This document shows positions 52,609 through 63,505 of a stretch of DNA of 64,000 nt, piece after piece. The notes below the pieces were generated by a model that saw only the letters and a program-made list of their open reading frames with translations, ran no database searches and was not told the origin of the DNA. Position 1 is the stretch's first letter, and the number at the start of each line of letters is the position of its first letter. Source of the stretch: Limosilactobacillus reuteri (GTDB lineage: Bacteria > Bacillota > Bacilli > Lactobacillales > Lactobacillaceae); the NCBI RefSeq assembly GCF_003072625.1, contig NZ_CP027805.1, positions 1,980,185 through 2,044,184 of the forward strand, given 5' to 3'. The translations under genes were made by a program, and so were the position numbers.

Positions 52609-53853
52609 TTATTTCTTTTCGACAAAGTACTTTTCGAAGTTCTTTTGATAGTTATGATTAATCCGTTGTTCCATTAACCACCGCATGAAATTCATGTCCT
52701 TGTCATAATGGAAAGTTATTCCATAGCGGCCTTCTTTAATAAGCCTTTCAGCCTGCTTTTTAATTTCATTATTTTTAGCATACTGAAGGAAAGTCTTTTT
52801 TGAAACCCCAAGCCATAACTTGTAGTTACTTTCATCCTTGTTTCCATAAATCGTCTCTTGATCTTTTAAGCTATCAAAAACGTAATCTTCAACGGGGAAA
52901 GTAGCAAGTTGATAGCCATTTAATGAAACGAAGAAACTACTACGACCTTGGCGAGGATTGAGGTCAAATACCTTGAATTGGCCATCACGACGGTCATATT
53001 TTAAATCAAAGTTAACAAATCCAGTAAATTCAATGCTTTCAAGAAAATTCTTGATGTTGTCATAGATTTGTTGGTCATATGCTGGCATAATCGCAACGTA
53101 ATTACCAACATTTGCTGGATTACAATCTTCAAGTAGCGGGTGACCGAGACACATCATCTTTACCTTATGATCTTTATCGACATAACAATTGATGGTCCGC
53201 ATATTACTATCATCACCAGGAATAAATTCTTGTAAAACAAGATCGCCATTATATGGACTATGTTCATAGATAATCTCAAGAACTTCCGCTAATCTTTCTG
53301 GTGTTTTAATAATATAAGCCTTTTCGTATCCTTCAAAGTTTCCCTTATGCCATTGCACCGCATCAGCAGCCTTCAAAGCAATTGGAAATTCAAATGGTGA
53401 TTTATAGTTCTTATAATCAAGGTCTGGTTTTAAAATATCGGTTTTAGGATAAGGCAAACCATACTTTTCACAGACATTGTAGAATTTCTCTTTATCCGTT
53501 AATGTTGCCACTTCATCATAATCAGCATATGGACAGAACATGTGCTGAGAAAGTTCTTTACGATTTTTCGCAACTAATTCAGTATAGTCATCCCCGCAAC
53601 TAATTAAAACGGTCTTCTTGCCCTGCTTAGCAAACTCATCTGCCGCTTCAATTAAAACCTTCGTAAACACTTCTGGTGATTGTAATTGTTCATTATAGTG
53701 CAACTCGACAATTTTTGAATAACGGGTTGGTGCCAATGGTTGGCGAGCATATAATTGCGACTTAATCCCATACTTTTCATACATTGACCGTGCCATTCCA
53801 TAAGCGTTGAAATCACTACCTAGAATCAATGGAACAAAAGGTTGTTCACTCAT
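52609..53853 (-). CDS. D-aspartate ligase, ATP-grasp (Aslfm-like)
   Basis: This 414-residue ATP-grasp protein closely recalls Enterococcus faecium Aslfm: [25 protein letters not shown] at the start, then [17 protein letters not shown], the nucleotide-binding [15 protein letters not shown] and the metal-site [28 protein letters not shown]. Aslfm adds D-aspartate to the Lys side chain of the peptidoglycan precursor, forming the cross-bridge (Lys-D-Asp walls are known in L. reuteri-type lactobacilli). It ends an apparent operon, 17 bases after murE. Confidence 0.85.
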   Translation of the reverse strand: MSEQPFVPLILGSDFNAYGMARSMYEKYGIKSQLYARQPLAPTRYSKIVELHYNEQLQSPEVFTKVLIEAADEFAKQGKKTVLISCGDDYTELVAKNRKELSQHMFCPYADYDEVATLTDKEKFYNVCEKYGLPYPKTDILKPDLDYKNYKSPFEFPIALKAADAVQWHKGNFEGYEKAYIIKTPERLAEVLEIIYEHSPYNGDLVLQEFIPGDDSNMRTINCYVDKDHKVKMMCLGHPLLEDCNPANVGNYVAIMPAYDQQIYDNIKNFLESIEFTGFVNFDLKYDRRDGQFKVFDLNPRQGRSSFFVSLNGYQLATFPVEDYVFDSLKDQETIYGNKDESNYKLWLGVSKKTFLQYAKNNEIKKQAERLIKEGRYGITFHYDKDMNFMRWLMEQRINHNYQKNFEKYFVEKK

Positions 53854-53870
53854 TAGATCCCCACTCCTCT

Positions 53871-55421
53871 TTATCTTTCTAATTCATTAATATAATCACG
53901 TGCAATTTTCACATCAGTTGGGTAAGGGACATCTTCCCCATTAATCTTTTGGTACGGATCCTCACCCTTCCCTGCAAGGACTACAATATCATCATTTTCA
54001 CTACCGTCAATTGCCTTTTTGATCGCCGTTTCGCGGTCCATTTCAAATTGAATATGTTTAACCTTATCCTGATCAATATAAGAATCTATTTCCCGGGCAA
54101 TAGTCATCGGATCTTCAAACCCTGGATCATCAGTCGTCAAAATTACTTCATCTGGTTGTTCTTCAGTTAAAGCTTTGCCAAATCCTGGACGGCGCGAAAT
54201 ACCTTTATCACCGGTCGCTCCTAAGACAACTGTTACTTTACCAGCATTAGTTTGTCGTTTTAAGAATGCCAAGAGGCGCTTCAAGCTAGCGTAATTATGG
54301 GCATAATCAACATAAATTGTTCCATGAGTATTACTGTTAATCATTTCCATTCGACCACGAATGTGAACATGATTCAACGTTTCTACGGCATCGTTAGCAC
54401 TCGCCCCAGCTAATCCACTGGCAATGATTGCAGCGACCGCATTTCCTTCATTATAATCTCCAGGGACACTCGTTTTATAACGACCACCTAAGTTCAACTG
54501 CTTTGCTTTCTCAGTTAAGGCGGTCAACTCAAATTCACTTTCATGAAGATCTTCTAAATCATTTCGATATTCAAAATCTATTTGGGCATTATCAGGTAAT
54601 TCGATGTTCGCTCCCCGCCGTGCAAATAAGAAAATGTCTTCTGGCTGTGTAGTTGCCTTAGCAGTGTAATAAACATCGGTAAATTTTTCAGTTTCTGCAT
54701 TGATTAAGCATTTAGCAGAATTTACTAATAATTGTTCCTTACAGTGAAGATAATCAGCAAAAGTTGGATGCTCATTTCGTCCAATATGGTCTGGCGAGAT
54801 GTTTAAGAAAATTCCAACATCATACTTTAAACCATAAATCCGGTTTTTCTTGTATGCTTGCGATGATACTTCCATTACTAAGTGCGTCATTCCATTATCA
54901 ACGGCAGCGCGCATATCATGGAAAAGGTCTAAGGATTCAGGAGTAGTCAAATCAGATTTAAATTTATCTTCCGGCTTATTGCCTAAAATCCGATCAAGCG
55001 TTGAAAAAAGGGCAATATGATTAGCTGTACTTTGGGCTAGAATATGGTCAGCAAAATAAGCCGTTGTTGTTTTTCCTTTTGTTCCTGTAATTGCAATAAT
55101 GAACAAATCATTTTGCGGATAACCATAAAATGCTGCCCCCAGTAAAGACATTGCTTTTTGTTCGTCGTTCACGATAATAGCTGGCAATCCTTCACCTTCT
55201 GGATATTCTTTTTCAGCCACATACGCAATCGCACCTTTTTCTTTAGCGGATGCTAGGTATTTAGGCAAAAAATTTCCTTTACAAAAGAATAAAGTTCCTG
55301 ATTTTACCTTCCGTGAATCATAGGACACGCTAGTTGCGGTAAAATCAGTCAAATTACTAACATGATCTAATAAATGGTGCTCGCGCAATAATGCTAAAGC
55401 AGGTGTAATATGCAATTTCAT
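53871..55421 (-). CDS. murE: UDP-N-acetylmuramoyl-tripeptide synthetase, L-lysine-adding type
   Basis: This 516-residue Mur ligase adds the third stem amino acid to UDP-MurNAc-Ala-Glu. Motifs: [15 protein letters not shown] in the N-terminal domain, the ATP loop [13 protein letters not shown], carbamylated-Lys region and [15 protein letters not shown], and the C-terminal [28 protein letters not shown]. Diaminopimelate enzymes have DNPR at the last site; DDPG here points to lysine. That agrees with the D-Asp ligase beside it, which needs Lys as acceptor. Confidence 0.92.
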   Translation of the reverse strand: MKLHITPALALLREHHLLDHVSNLTDFTATSVSYDSRKVKSGTLFFCKGNFLPKYLASAKEKGAIAYVAEKEYPEGEGLPAIIVNDEQKAMSLLGAAFYGYPQNDLFIIAITGTKGKTTTAYFADHILAQSTANHIALFSTLDRILGNKPEDKFKSDLTTPESLDLFHDMRAAVDNGMTHLVMEVSSQAYKKNRIYGLKYDVGIFLNISPDHIGRNEHPTFADYLHCKEQLLVNSAKCLINAETEKFTDVYYTAKATTQPEDIFLFARRGANIELPDNAQIDFEYRNDLEDLHESEFELTALTEKAKQLNLGGRYKTSVPGDYNEGNAVAAIIASGLAGASANDAVETLNHVHIRGRMEMINSNTHGTIYVDYAHNYASLKRLLAFLKRQTNAGKVTVVLGATGDKGISRRPGFGKALTEEQPDEVILTTDDPGFEDPMTIAREIDSYIDQDKVKHIQFEMDRETAIKKAIDGSENDDIVVLAGKGEDPYQKINGEDVPYPTDVKIARDYINELER

Positions 55422-55506
55422 CTTGCAAATGACTCTCCTTTAATCTAATCTGCCCTATATTATTTCATTTTTTATCATAAAAATAAATAAGGGTTACCAA
55501 TTAACA

Positions 55507-55559
55507 AAAAAAGGAGACTTAGAAGAGTCCTACCCTTCGCCAGCCTCCTTTAATATTTT
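55507..55559 (-). terminator. Terminator between asnB-like and murE genes
   Basis: aaaggagg-type arms (aaaggag and ctccttt) enclose a loop; on the - strand the T-run follows. It closes the asparagine-synthase transcript ahead of murE. Confidence 0.7.
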
Positions 55560-55560
55560 T

Positions 55561-57480
55561 CTATGCTTCTGTTGTAGCTGTTTTTTGTGCACGGTCAATT
55601 CCCGATTCATCAGGTTTGAAGTTATCAATGAAATATAACTTATACCACGTTAAGAAGGTGTAGATTGTCCAAATCTTACGACGACCATCCACCTTACCTT
55701 CGAAGTTATCATCGGCAAGTTTTAGAAGCTTTTCTTGATCAAAGAACTCTTTTACGAAGTCTTGTTCAAATAATTCACGTACTTCTTGGTAATACTTCTT
55801 TTCTCGAAGCCATGCACGGACTGGAGTTGGGAAGCCCATCTTAGGCCGCGTAGCCCATTCTTCCGGTAAATGCCGATTAGCAGCCATCCGGAATGCCCAC
55901 TTTGTATCCTTATAGTTAAAGAGGTACTTAGTTGGTGTCGTTTCAGCTACTTTCATTACCTCTTTATCAAGAAGTGGTACCCGGATTTCAACAGAGTTAG
56001 CCATACTCATCTTATCTGCCTTTAAGCAAATATCGCCAGGCATGAAACGGTGCAAGTCAATATATTGCTTCTTTGCGACTTCATCGATATCTTTATCTTC
56101 CATCTTATCAAAAAGTGGATTAAGAATGTCGGCAATACTTGGTCCGCAATCAAATTCTGGTTGCAAGTAGTCAGCGGCTTCTTCCGGACTAAAGATGTAT
56201 GCTTGACCAATAAAAGTATCCCGTGCTGGCGCTAAGTTGCGATACATATGTTCTTGGCCGTGGAAGTGTTTCCCATCTAACCACTTGGCAAACTTATACC
56301 GACGTTCACGAGGCATCTTCCTTAATTGATCAGTTACCCACCGGATAAATTTAACTTTCGTATTAAAACCATAATCAATGTATCCCGCGAACAATTCATC
56401 GGCACCTTCACCTGAAAGAAGGGCCTTATAGCCGTTATCCTTTGCTAACTTGTTCAAGAAGTATAAAGGAACAACAGATGGGTTAGAATCGGGTTCATCT
56501 AGGTAGTATTGAATCATTGGGAATGCGTGGAAAGCTTCTTCGTTAGTCAACTTTTCATCAGTATTCTTCAAGCCCATCTTAGCTGCTAATTCACGTGCTT
56601 GTTTGGTCTCATCGTAAGTACTATCAAATCCGATTGAGAACGTATTATCTGGACGCATCAAAGCCGTTACTAAACTTGAATCAACCCCTGCGGAAAGGAA
56701 TGAACCAACCTTAATTCCTTTATCTGCAAAGGTATGTGCCTTAACAGAATTCTTAACAACATAGTCAATCTTGTTAACAGCTTCATCAAACGTCTCGTCT
56801 TCTGGCTCAAAGTTTTCGTCCCAGTATTGGGTCATTTCAAACTGACCGTCTTTATAAGTGAAGTAATGCCCTTCTGGAAGACGGTAAACACCCTTAAAGA
56901 AAGTTTCTTGAGTAACTGGGTATTGGAATGTCATGTATGGTTTAAGCGCTTCTTTATTAAGTTCCTTCTTAAAGTTGGGGTGATCAAGAAATGCCTTGAT
57001 TTCAGACCCAACAAAGAAAGTACCGTTCATTTTAGCGTAATACAATGGTTTAATTCCAAAATGGTCACGGGCACCGAACATTTCTTTAGTCTTAAAATCC
57101 CAGATAACAAAGCCAAACATTCCACGCAGCTTGTTAACAACATCCTTGCCCCATTCTTCATATCCGTGCAAGATTACTTCAGTATCGGCATGTGTCTTAA
57201 ATGTGTGACCCTTACTGATTAATTCTTCACGTAATTCTTCAAAATTGTAAATTTCACCGTTGAATTCAATGGCTTTTGAGCTATCTTCATTAAAGATTGG
57301 TTGATTACCAGACTTAACATCAATAAAACTCAAGCGCCGGAAGCCAAGTGCTACATCATCATCCACATATTGACCTTCCGCATCAGGTCCCCGGTGAATA
57401 ATCCGGTCCTTCATTTTTTTGATTAATTGGTCTTTAATTTGTGGTTTTTCATTATCAACAAATGCAACAATCCCACACAT
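55561..57480 (-). CDS. asnB: Glutamine-dependent asparagine synthase family amidotransferase
   Basis: The ATG at 57480 places Cys at position 2 (MCGIVAFVDNE), the required N-terminal nucleophile, and has agaggaaa upstream; the longer frame is rejected. The 639-residue protein has a glutaminase domain (RGPDAEGQYV, EFNGEIYNFEELREEL) and the synthetase domain with SAGVDSSLVTALM as the pyrophosphate loop. It makes asparagine or, as shown for AsnH and AsnB1 of other lactic bacteria, amidates Asp or Dap in peptidoglycan. asnA is present elsewhere in the window, and this gene adjoins murE and the D-Asp ligase, so the wall role is attractive. Confidence 0.9.
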   Translation of the reverse strand: MCGIVAFVDNEKPQIKDQLIKKMKDRIIHRGPDAEGQYVDDDVALGFRRLSFIDVKSGNQPIFNEDSSKAIEFNGEIYNFEELREELISKGHTFKTHADTEVILHGYEEWGKDVVNKLRGMFGFVIWDFKTKEMFGARDHFGIKPLYYAKMNGTFFVGSEIKAFLDHPNFKKELNKEALKPYMTFQYPVTQETFFKGVYRLPEGHYFTYKDGQFEMTQYWDENFEPEDETFDEAVNKIDYVVKNSVKAHTFADKGIKVGSFLSAGVDSSLVTALMRPDNTFSIGFDSTYDETKQARELAAKMGLKNTDEKLTNEEAFHAFPMIQYYLDEPDSNPSVVPLYFLNKLAKDNGYKALLSGEGADELFAGYIDYGFNTKVKFIRWVTDQLRKMPRERRYKFAKWLDGKHFHGQEHMYRNLAPARDTFIGQAYIFSPEEAADYLQPEFDCGPSIADILNPLFDKMEDKDIDEVAKKQYIDLHRFMPGDICLKADKMSMANSVEIRVPLLDKEVMKVAETTPTKYLFNYKDTKWAFRMAANRHLPEEWATRPKMGFPTPVRAWLREKKYYQEVRELFEQDFVKEFFDQEKLLKLADDNFEGKVDGRRKIWTIYTFLTWYKLYFIDNFKPDESGIDRAQKTATTEA

Positions 57481-57621
57481 TATAAATTTCCTCTTCTTTC
57501 TCTTAAATTCACGGATCACAAAATAGTTATTTAAAATTCGTTATTAAAACTTGAACCTAAATTATACCATATAATGCCAAACTTAAGTATATTATCCCTT
57601 TGCTTTAAGAAAACCATAATA

Positions 57622-57667
57622 AAATCTGGAGAGCGGAGTCATTACTCTATTTCTCCAGATTTTATTT
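57622..57667. terminator. Bidirectional terminator between asnB-like and mnmG genes
   Basis: aaaatctggaga and tctccagatttt arms with T-runs either side; it ends the mnmE-mnmG transcript. Confidence 0.85.
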
Positions 57668-57678
57668 CCCAGGAAATT

Positions 57679-59622
57679 TTATTTGCGATCCTTCTTGGAA
57701 AACTTCCCCTGGCGGACGTAAACACTCAAGATTGCAATATCAGCGGGGTTAACTCCACTAATTCGTGAAGCTTGGGCTAAAGTTTCTGGACGAATCTTTT
57801 CAAGCTTTTGACGTCCTTCAGTTGCTAGACCATCAATATCACCATAATCGATATCATCTGGAATCCGTTTAGCTTCCATCCGTTTCATCCGTTCAACCTT
57901 AACTTTCTCTTTCTTAATGTAACCAGCATATTTCAATTGAATTTCAACCTGCTCAATCACATGACGATCAAGTTCCTGTTCCGGTGCCGGAATGAATTCG
58001 GCCAACGTTTGGTAATCGAAATATGGTCGCTTCAAGAGGTCAGCTGCTGCAATCCCATCTTTTAAGCGATTATCCCCGTGAGCTTCAATAAACTCGTTAA
58101 CCTTATCATCACTAGGCTTGAGCTTAATCTCTTCTAATCGTTTGATTTCAGCTGCGACTTGACGCTTCTTCTCTTCCATTTTAGCAATCCGCTCATCACT
58201 AACTAAGCCAACATTATGGCCCATTTCCATTAACCGAAAATCAGCATTATCATGACGTAAAATTAGCCGATATTCTGCCCGACTTGTAAGTAAACGGTAA
58301 GGTTCTTTTGTTCCCTTTGTTACTAGGTCGTCGATCATCACGCCGATATATGCATCAGAACGCTTAAGGACAAATGGTTCCTTACCTTGTGCCCGTAGTC
58401 CTGCGTTAATCCCCGCAATCAGTCCTTGACCTGCTGCTTCTTCATAACCTGAAGAACCGTTTGTTTGGCCAGCAGTATAGAGATTCTTAATGATCTTGGT
58501 TTCCAGGGTTGGGTGAAGTTGGTACGGCGCAACTACATCGTATTCAATTGCATATCCAGGACGCATCATTTCAGCATTTTCCAATCCCTTGATTGAGTGC
58601 ACGATCTTTTGTTGGATTTCTTCTGGCATTGATGTTGAGATTCCATCAAGATAGTACTCATCCGTATCCCGTCCTTCTGGTTCAAGGAAAACTTGATGCC
58701 GCGGCTTATCAGCAAAACGAACAATCTTATCTTCAATTGAAGGACAGTAGCGTGGCCCAACCCCCTTGATAACACCGGAGAACATCGGTGCCCGGCTAAG
58801 GTTTTCCCGAATAATGGCATGCGTCCCTTCATTTGTATAAGTTAACCAACAAGATAATTGTTCGCTAATTGGAATATAGGCACTATCAGGAGTATCAAAA
58901 CTAAAGTGATGTGGTTCCACATCCCCTGGTTGTTCTTCCGTTACACTATAGTCAATTGTCTTTCCGTTAACCCGTGGTGGTGTTCCCGTCTTAAAACGTT
59001 CAAGATCAAAGCCAAGTTCTTCAAGGTTTTCCGAAAGTTTTACCGCTGACTTAGAGTTATTTGGACCAGATTCATACTGTAATTCACCAATAATGATCTT
59101 TCCGCGCGCCGCAGTTCCAACCGTTAATACAACCGTTTTAGCGTGGTAACGAGCTCCTGTATTAGTAATTACACCTTTACAGACACCATCTTCAACGATT
59201 AATTGGTCAACAGTTGCTTGACGGAGAGTAAGGTTTGGTTCTTCCTCAATCGTCTGCTTCATTGCACGGTGGTAAGCATGTTTATCTGCTTGGGCTCGTA
59301 ATGCACGGACAGCGGGACCTTTACCGGTATTTAACATCCGCATTTGGACATAGGTCTTATCAATGTTATGACCCATTTCACCACCAAGAGCATCAATTTC
59401 GCGGACCACGATTCCTTTTGCCGGACCACCAACAGAGGGGTTACATGGCATAAAAGCAACCATTTCAAGATTAATTGTTACCAATAAGGTTTTATTCCCC
59501 ATCCGGGCTGCGGCAAGGGCGGCCTCACTTCCGGCATGACCCGCCCCGACAACAATTACATCGTATGATCCCGCTTCGTATTGAACGGCATCAGATGTTT
59601 GCAATGCTTCTGAACTCTTCAT
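57679..59622 (-). CDS. mnmG: tRNA uridine-5-carboxymethylaminomethyl modification enzyme MnmG
   Basis: This 647-residue flavoprotein works with MnmE to modify U34 in the wobble position of several tRNAs. FAD-binding motifs: [23 protein letters not shown] near residue 20, [12 protein letters not shown], and [22 protein letters not shown]. The C-terminal helical domain ends with [23 protein letters not shown]. The first 15 residues extend beyond the usual start. It follows mnmE after 11 bases. Confidence 0.97.
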   Translation of the reverse strand: MKSSEALQTSDAVQYEAGSYDVIVVGAGHAGSEAALAAARMGNKTLLVTINLEMVAFMPCNPSVGGPAKGIVVREIDALGGEMGHNIDKTYVQMRMLNTGKGPAVRALRAQADKHAYHRAMKQTIEEEPNLTLRQATVDQLIVEDGVCKGVITNTGARYHAKTVVLTVGTAARGKIIIGELQYESGPNNSKSAVKLSENLEELGFDLERFKTGTPPRVNGKTIDYSVTEEQPGDVEPHHFSFDTPDSAYIPISEQLSCWLTYTNEGTHAIIRENLSRAPMFSGVIKGVGPRYCPSIEDKIVRFADKPRHQVFLEPEGRDTDEYYLDGISTSMPEEIQQKIVHSIKGLENAEMMRPGYAIEYDVVAPYQLHPTLETKIIKNLYTAGQTNGSSGYEEAAGQGLIAGINAGLRAQGKEPFVLKRSDAYIGVMIDDLVTKGTKEPYRLLTSRAEYRLILRHDNADFRLMEMGHNVGLVSDERIAKMEEKKRQVAAEIKRLEEIKLKPSDDKVNEFIEAHGDNRLKDGIAAADLLKRPYFDYQTLAEFIPAPEQELDRHVIEQVEIQLKYAGYIKKEKVKVERMKRMEAKRIPDDIDYGDIDGLATEGRQKLEKIRPETLAQASRISGVNPADIAILSVYVRQGKFSKKDRK

Positions 59623-59633
59623 TCTTTTATTCC

Positions 59634-61022
59634 CTACTTTCCTAAACAGAATTGACTAAATAACCGGTCAAGTAACTCATCTTGGTAACTATCCCCAGTA
59701 ATCTCACCTAATAATTCCCAACACCGGGTCATATCAATTTGAACCAGATCCACCGGCATGCCATCATTAATTCCTTTTAATACATCGCTTAAAGCATCAT
59801 TAGCTTGGTGTAGTAAGCCAATGTGCCGAGCATTTGTAACCATTACATTATTTTGGTTACTTTCAATTCCCTCGTTGAAGAACATGTGACCAATCTGCTC
59901 ACCAAGTTGGTCCATTCCTTCATGATTAACGATTGAAGTTTCAATAACGGCACTCTTGCCAGCTAGTGATTTCAATTCCTCTAAATCAACCTTGCGTGGA
60001 AGATCCGTCTTATTTAAGATGATGATCCGCTGCTTATCCTTGGTTGCTTCAAGTAATTGGTGATCCTCCTCAGTTAATTCATTTGAATTATCAATCAAGA
60101 GAAGTACTAAATCAGCGGCCCCCAAGGCTTTGCGACTCCGCTCTACCCCGATCTTTTCAACTTGGTCATTTGTATCGCGGATTCCTGCTGTATCAATTAA
60201 CTTCAATGGCACCCCGTTGACATTGACGTATTCTTCAATTACGTCCCGGGTTGTCCCAGCAACATTTGTAACGATCGCTTTGTCCTCGTGAAGCAAGGAA
60301 TTCAACAAACTTGATTTACCAACATTCGGCTGCCCAATGATGGCCGTTGCTAAACCATCTCGCAAAACCTTTCCTTGTTTAGCTGTTTTAAGAAGGCCTT
60401 GGATTCGTTGTTGAATGTCCTCTGCTTTTTCTTTTAAGAGCTTCGTCGTCATTTCTTCAACAGCATCATATTCTGGATAGTCAATATTAACCTCTACCTG
60501 CGCTAATACATCCAAAATATCCTGGCGCAAATTACGAATTAACCGCGACAAATTACCATCAAGCTGATTTAATGCAACCTTCATCGATTTATCTGTCTTT
60601 GCACGAATTAGATCCATTACCGCTTCTGATTGGGATAAATCGAGACGACCATTTAAGAAGGCCCGTTTAGTAAATTCACCTGGTTCTGCCATCCGGGCGC
60701 CAAAGCTCAGTACCAATTGCAGAATACGGTTGGTTGCTAACAATCCCCCGTGACAGTTGATTTCAATCACGTCTTCACGTGTATAAGTGTGAGGAGCGCG
60801 CATTACTGAAACCATCACTTCATCGACTTCTTGATCCGTATCAGGGTCGACAATATGACCATAGTTAATGGTATGAGTTGCTACTTTGGCGAGATCTTTT
60901 CCTTTGTAGATCCGTTGAGCAACTTTCACCGCATCATCCCCACTAATTCGGATAATGGAAATTCCACCTTCACCAACCGGCGTCGAAATTGCTGCAATCG
61001 TATCATTCTCGCTATTTGCCAT
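59634..61022 (-). CDS. mnmE: tRNA modification GTPase MnmE
   Basis: The ATG at 61022 (agaaaggag upstream) gives 462 residues, [20 protein letters not shown]. The folate-binding N-terminal domain and helical domain flank a GTPase with [14 protein letters not shown] (P-loop), GTTRD, DTAG and NKTD. The C-terminal LFSQFCLGK carries the Cys-x-Gly-Lys of the family. A potassium-dependent dimer, it acts with MnmG. The upstream frame to 61067 is rejected as it lacks a start signal. Confidence 0.97.
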   Translation of the reverse strand: MANSENDTIAAISTPVGEGGISIIRISGDDAVKVAQRIYKGKDLAKVATHTINYGHIVDPDTDQEVDEVMVSVMRAPHTYTREDVIEINCHGGLLATNRILQLVLSFGARMAEPGEFTKRAFLNGRLDLSQSEAVMDLIRAKTDKSMKVALNQLDGNLSRLIRNLRQDILDVLAQVEVNIDYPEYDAVEEMTTKLLKEKAEDIQQRIQGLLKTAKQGKVLRDGLATAIIGQPNVGKSSLLNSLLHEDKAIVTNVAGTTRDVIEEYVNVNGVPLKLIDTAGIRDTNDQVEKIGVERSRKALGAADLVLLLIDNSNELTEEDHQLLEATKDKQRIIILNKTDLPRKVDLEELKSLAGKSAVIETSIVNHEGMDQLGEQIGHMFFNEGIESNQNNVMVTNARHIGLLHQANDALSDVLKGINDGMPVDLVQIDMTRCWELLGEITGDSYQDELLDRLFSQFCLGK

Positions 61023-61042
61023 CGCTACTTTACTCCTTTCTA

Positions 61043-61102
61043 ACAAAAAAAGCGCCAGTCCATGCATAGTAATAAAAATATCACTAGCATGGTCAAAGCA
61101 CT
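61043..61102 (-). terminator. Terminator after jag
   Basis: On the - strand agtgctttgaccatgc and gcatggactggcgct form an imperfect stem followed by seven T, just upstream of mnmE. Confidence 0.75.
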
Positions 61103-61178
61103 TTCACTACTTTAACGAATATTAAATTTATAACCGCTCATATTCTAAGATCATTACCAGAAATTGTCAATAAATAAG

Positions 61179-61946
61179 TTAGTCTTGGGGAGCAATCACG
61201 ATACTCCTGTAAGGTTCCCGACCGTGGGAGTATGTTTTTACGTGGCGGTTATTCTCAAGTTCATGGTGAATCTGTTTCCGTTCACGAGCTGGCATTGGGT
61301 CCATAAAAACAGCTTTTCCGCTTGCAACTACTTCCATCGCTGCCTTTTGCGCCAGGTTATGAACTACTTCTTGACGCCGTTCACGATAATTGGAAGTATC
61401 AAGTTCAACATTTACCTTTGCCGCTCCATGGTAATCCATGAATATATTACTAAGCTGTTCCATCGCATTGATCCGGCGACCGTGCTTCCCGATCACTCGT
61501 CCATTTTCCTCAGTTTGAAGATCAATTTTGAGGTCATGAGCTTCTAAATTAATAATCCGTGGTTCAACAGCAATACCCAATTCCTTAAATACTGTTGTTA
61601 GATACTCAACTAATTCTTTACTAGTTGCTTGAACTTTTTTAAGATTGGCCCGTTGCCGCCGCTTGATTTCAGCAGGATCGAGCTCACCTTCAGCGGAATT
61701 TAAGCTTGCAGGCTTTTGCTCTGGCTCTTTTGCTAGCTGCTCGTCTTTTTCTTCCAGTGAGGGCATCGCAATTTCTTTATCTTTTATTACTGCATCTACT
61801 TGCGCTTGGCGTCGTCCAATTCCTAGAAAACCGTGCCGCGGCTGTTGAAGAACCGTAAATTCAATTGTCTGATTAACGGTTGGCTTCAATTGTGTACGGG
61901 CCTTTTCTTTTGCTTCTTCAATTGTTGTTCCAGTAAAAACTACCAT
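61179..61946 (-). CDS. jag: Jag/KhpB RNA-binding protein
   Basis: 255 residues: Jag-N domain (1-50, MVVFTGTTIEEAKEKA with HGFLGIGRR), an acidic linker (about 60-105), a KH domain (ENGRVIGKHGRRINAMEQL) and an R3H domain (RERKQIHHELENN). With KhpA it binds RNA and affects cell elongation and division in streptococci and lactobacilli. It follows yidC, as in most Firmicutes, here with a hairpin in the 96-base gap. Start has a ggggg-type ribosome site (ggggggat). Confidence 0.94.
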   Translation of the reverse strand: MVVFTGTTIEEAKEKARTQLKPTVNQTIEFTVLQQPRHGFLGIGRRQAQVDAVIKDKEIAMPSLEEKDEQLAKEPEQKPASLNSAEGELDPAEIKRRQRANLKKVQATSKELVEYLTTVFKELGIAVEPRIINLEAHDLKIDLQTEENGRVIGKHGRRINAMEQLSNIFMDYHGAAKVNVELDTSNYRERRQEVVHNLAQKAAMEVVASGKAVFMDPMPARERKQIHHELENNRHVKTYSHGREPYRSIVIAPQD

Positions 61947-61998
61947 TTCTATCCCCCCGTGAATTTAATTAATTTCCACTCTTTAAATTTATTACTAA

Positions 61999-62036
61999 AT
62001 AAAAAGGCTCGCAACAACTTTACTTGTCACAGCCTT
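61999..62036 (-). terminator. Hairpin between yidC and jag
   Basis: On the - strand aaggct...caa and ttg...agcctt pair around gtaaag, followed by five T. It may reduce readthrough into jag. Confidence 0.55.
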
Positions 62037-62042
62037 AATAAC

Positions 62043-62876
62043 TTATTTCCGCCGACTTTGGTAAGCGCGACGTTTTGCTTTTTCAATCTTGCGACGTTTT
62101 GCTTTTTCAGCCCGTTGCTTTTCTTCACGTTCACGACGAATCTTAAATGGATTCTGGATGATGAGCGTTTGGACAACTTGGAAGGCATTTGTTACTACCC
62201 AGTATAAGGTAATAGCTGAAGAGAATCCCAATGCCATGAAGAATACCATAATCGGCATAAACCACGTCATTGTAGTTGTCATTGAGTTTTTTTCGGGCAT
62301 TGAAGCCATGGATAACCATGAACTAATGAACGTAAATAATGCCGCTAGAATAGGCATGATGTAGTATGGGTCCGGGTGACCTAACTGAAGCCACAAGAAA
62401 GTTCCATTCCGTAAGGCTGAGGTCCGCCAGATTGCTTGATAAAGAGCCCACATAACTGGTAACTGAACCAGTAACGGAAGCATCGAAGTCCATGGATTAA
62501 CTCCTGCTTCTTTATAGAGCTTCTGCGTTTCCATTTGCATCTTTTGCATTGACTCGCGATCACGTGATGAGTACTTTTTCTGAATTGCCTTTAGTTGAGG
62601 AGCAAGTTCTTGTGTCTTCATCATGGTCTTTGTTTGGTAGAACATCAATGGCAGTAAGATAATCCGGATGATGATCGTAAAGATAATGATCCCCATTCCA
62701 TATCCGCCAAAGTGCTTTGATAACCAAATGATAAATTGTGAACAGTTATAGATAATGTAGTGGTCCCAGATACCAGTACTATGACTAGTAATTGGCTTAT
62801 TGGAGCAAGCAGCTAAAAATAGGGTTAAGCTCATGATTGCTCCCAAACTTAGGAATTTTTTTGTTTTCTTATTCAA
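62043..62876 (-). CDS. yidC: Membrane protein insertase YidC (lipoprotein form)
   Basis: 277 residues with a lipoprotein signal: LFLAACSN, lipid-modified Cys24. Five hydrophobic segments follow (GGYGMGIIIFTIIIRIILLPLM includes the hydrophilic-groove Arg; MLPLLVQLPVMWALYQAI; ITLYWVVTNAFQVVQTLIIQ). The basic tail RKIEKAKRRAYQSRRK binds the ribosome in such proteins. It inserts membrane proteins with or after SecYEG. It lies 3 bases after rnpA. Confidence 0.95.
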   Translation of the reverse strand: MNKKTKKFLSLGAIMSLTLFLAACSNKPITSHSTGIWDHYIIYNCSQFIIWLSKHFGGYGMGIIIFTIIIRIILLPLMFYQTKTMMKTQELAPQLKAIQKKYSSRDRESMQKMQMETQKLYKEAGVNPWTSMLPLLVQLPVMWALYQAIWRTSALRNGTFLWLQLGHPDPYYIMPILAALFTFISSWLSMASMPEKNSMTTTMTWFMPIMVFFMALGFSSAITLYWVVTNAFQVVQTLIIQNPFKIRREREEKQRAEKAKRRKIEKAKRRAYQSRRK

Positions 62877-62879
62877 ATC

Positions 62880-63233
62880 CTAATCCTCACTTTTTTCATC
62901 TAACAAATGTGCCCGCTTTAAAACGTGCACTAGGTTTTTCTTTGTTTCTGCCATTGATAAACCATCTGCCGCTGACCGAGCAATAACCAAGAAATCAACA
63001 TCGGACCGTAATTGCGGTTTCACCTCTAATAATGTTTGACGAATACGCCGCTTAACCCAATTACGATGAACAGCATTTCCAATCCTTTTTCCGACAGAAA
63101 TACCGACACGAAAATGTTTTTGTCCTGGTTTTTCCATTTGATATACGACAAATTTGTGGTTGGCCACGGAATTATGGGTTTCAAAAACCCGTTGAAACTC
63201 ACTTTCCTTTTTTACGCGATATGATTTTCTCAT
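62880..63233 (-). CDS. rnpA: Ribonuclease P protein component
   Basis: 117 residues, basic: [32 protein letters not shown], then [25 protein letters not shown], the RNR-type RNA-binding motif of the family. With the RNase P RNA it trims tRNA 5' ends. The standard neighbour of rpmH and yidC near the origin. Confidence 0.96.
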   Translation of the reverse strand: MRKSYRVKKESEFQRVFETHNSVANHKFVVYQMEKPGQKHFRVGISVGKRIGNAVHRNWVKRRIRQTLLEVKPQLRSDVDFLVIARSAADGLSMAETKKNLVHVLKRAHLLDEKSED

Positions 63234-63339
63234 TATATATAATCCCCAGCCTTAATTTAAGTAGATATAAAAATAGGGCCGGGCATACGACAACTTTAAC
63301 GATTCAAATGCTCGCCAAGCTGACTGCCCTGCCCCACAC

Positions 63340-63369
63340 AATAAAAAAGCCACTATAAAAGTGGCCGTG
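63340..63369 (-). terminator. Hairpin after rpmH
   Basis: On the - strand ggccactttt and atagtggctttttt form a short stem with six T, beginning just after the rpmH stop. It may tune rpmH against rnpA expression. Confidence 0.75.
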
Positions 63370-63370
63370 G

Positions 63371-63505
63371 TTATGCAGATAATACTTTTCTGCCCTTTTG
63401 ACGCCGACGTGCTAATACCTTACGGCCGTTACTGGTGCTCATGCGCTTACGGAAGCCATGGACACGTGCACGGTGACGCTTCTTTGGTTGAAACGTGCGC
63501 TTCAT
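63371..63505 (-). CDS. rpmH: 50S ribosomal protein L34
   Basis: This 44-residue very basic protein reads [18 protein letters not shown], then [20 protein letters not shown] and RKVLSA. It is the standard L34, a structural protein of the large ribosomal subunit. ATG at 63503-63505 with a ggaggtg sequence upstream. It opens the rpmH-rnpA-yidC-jag group beside the origin. Confidence 0.98.
   Translation of the reverse strand: MKRTFQPKKRHRARVHGFRKRMSTSNGRKVLARRRQKGRKVLSA

Noticed and set aside
57604..57768. Short + strand frame near the mnmG end
   Set aside because: It lies over a bidirectional terminator and the 3' end of mnmG and has no start signal.
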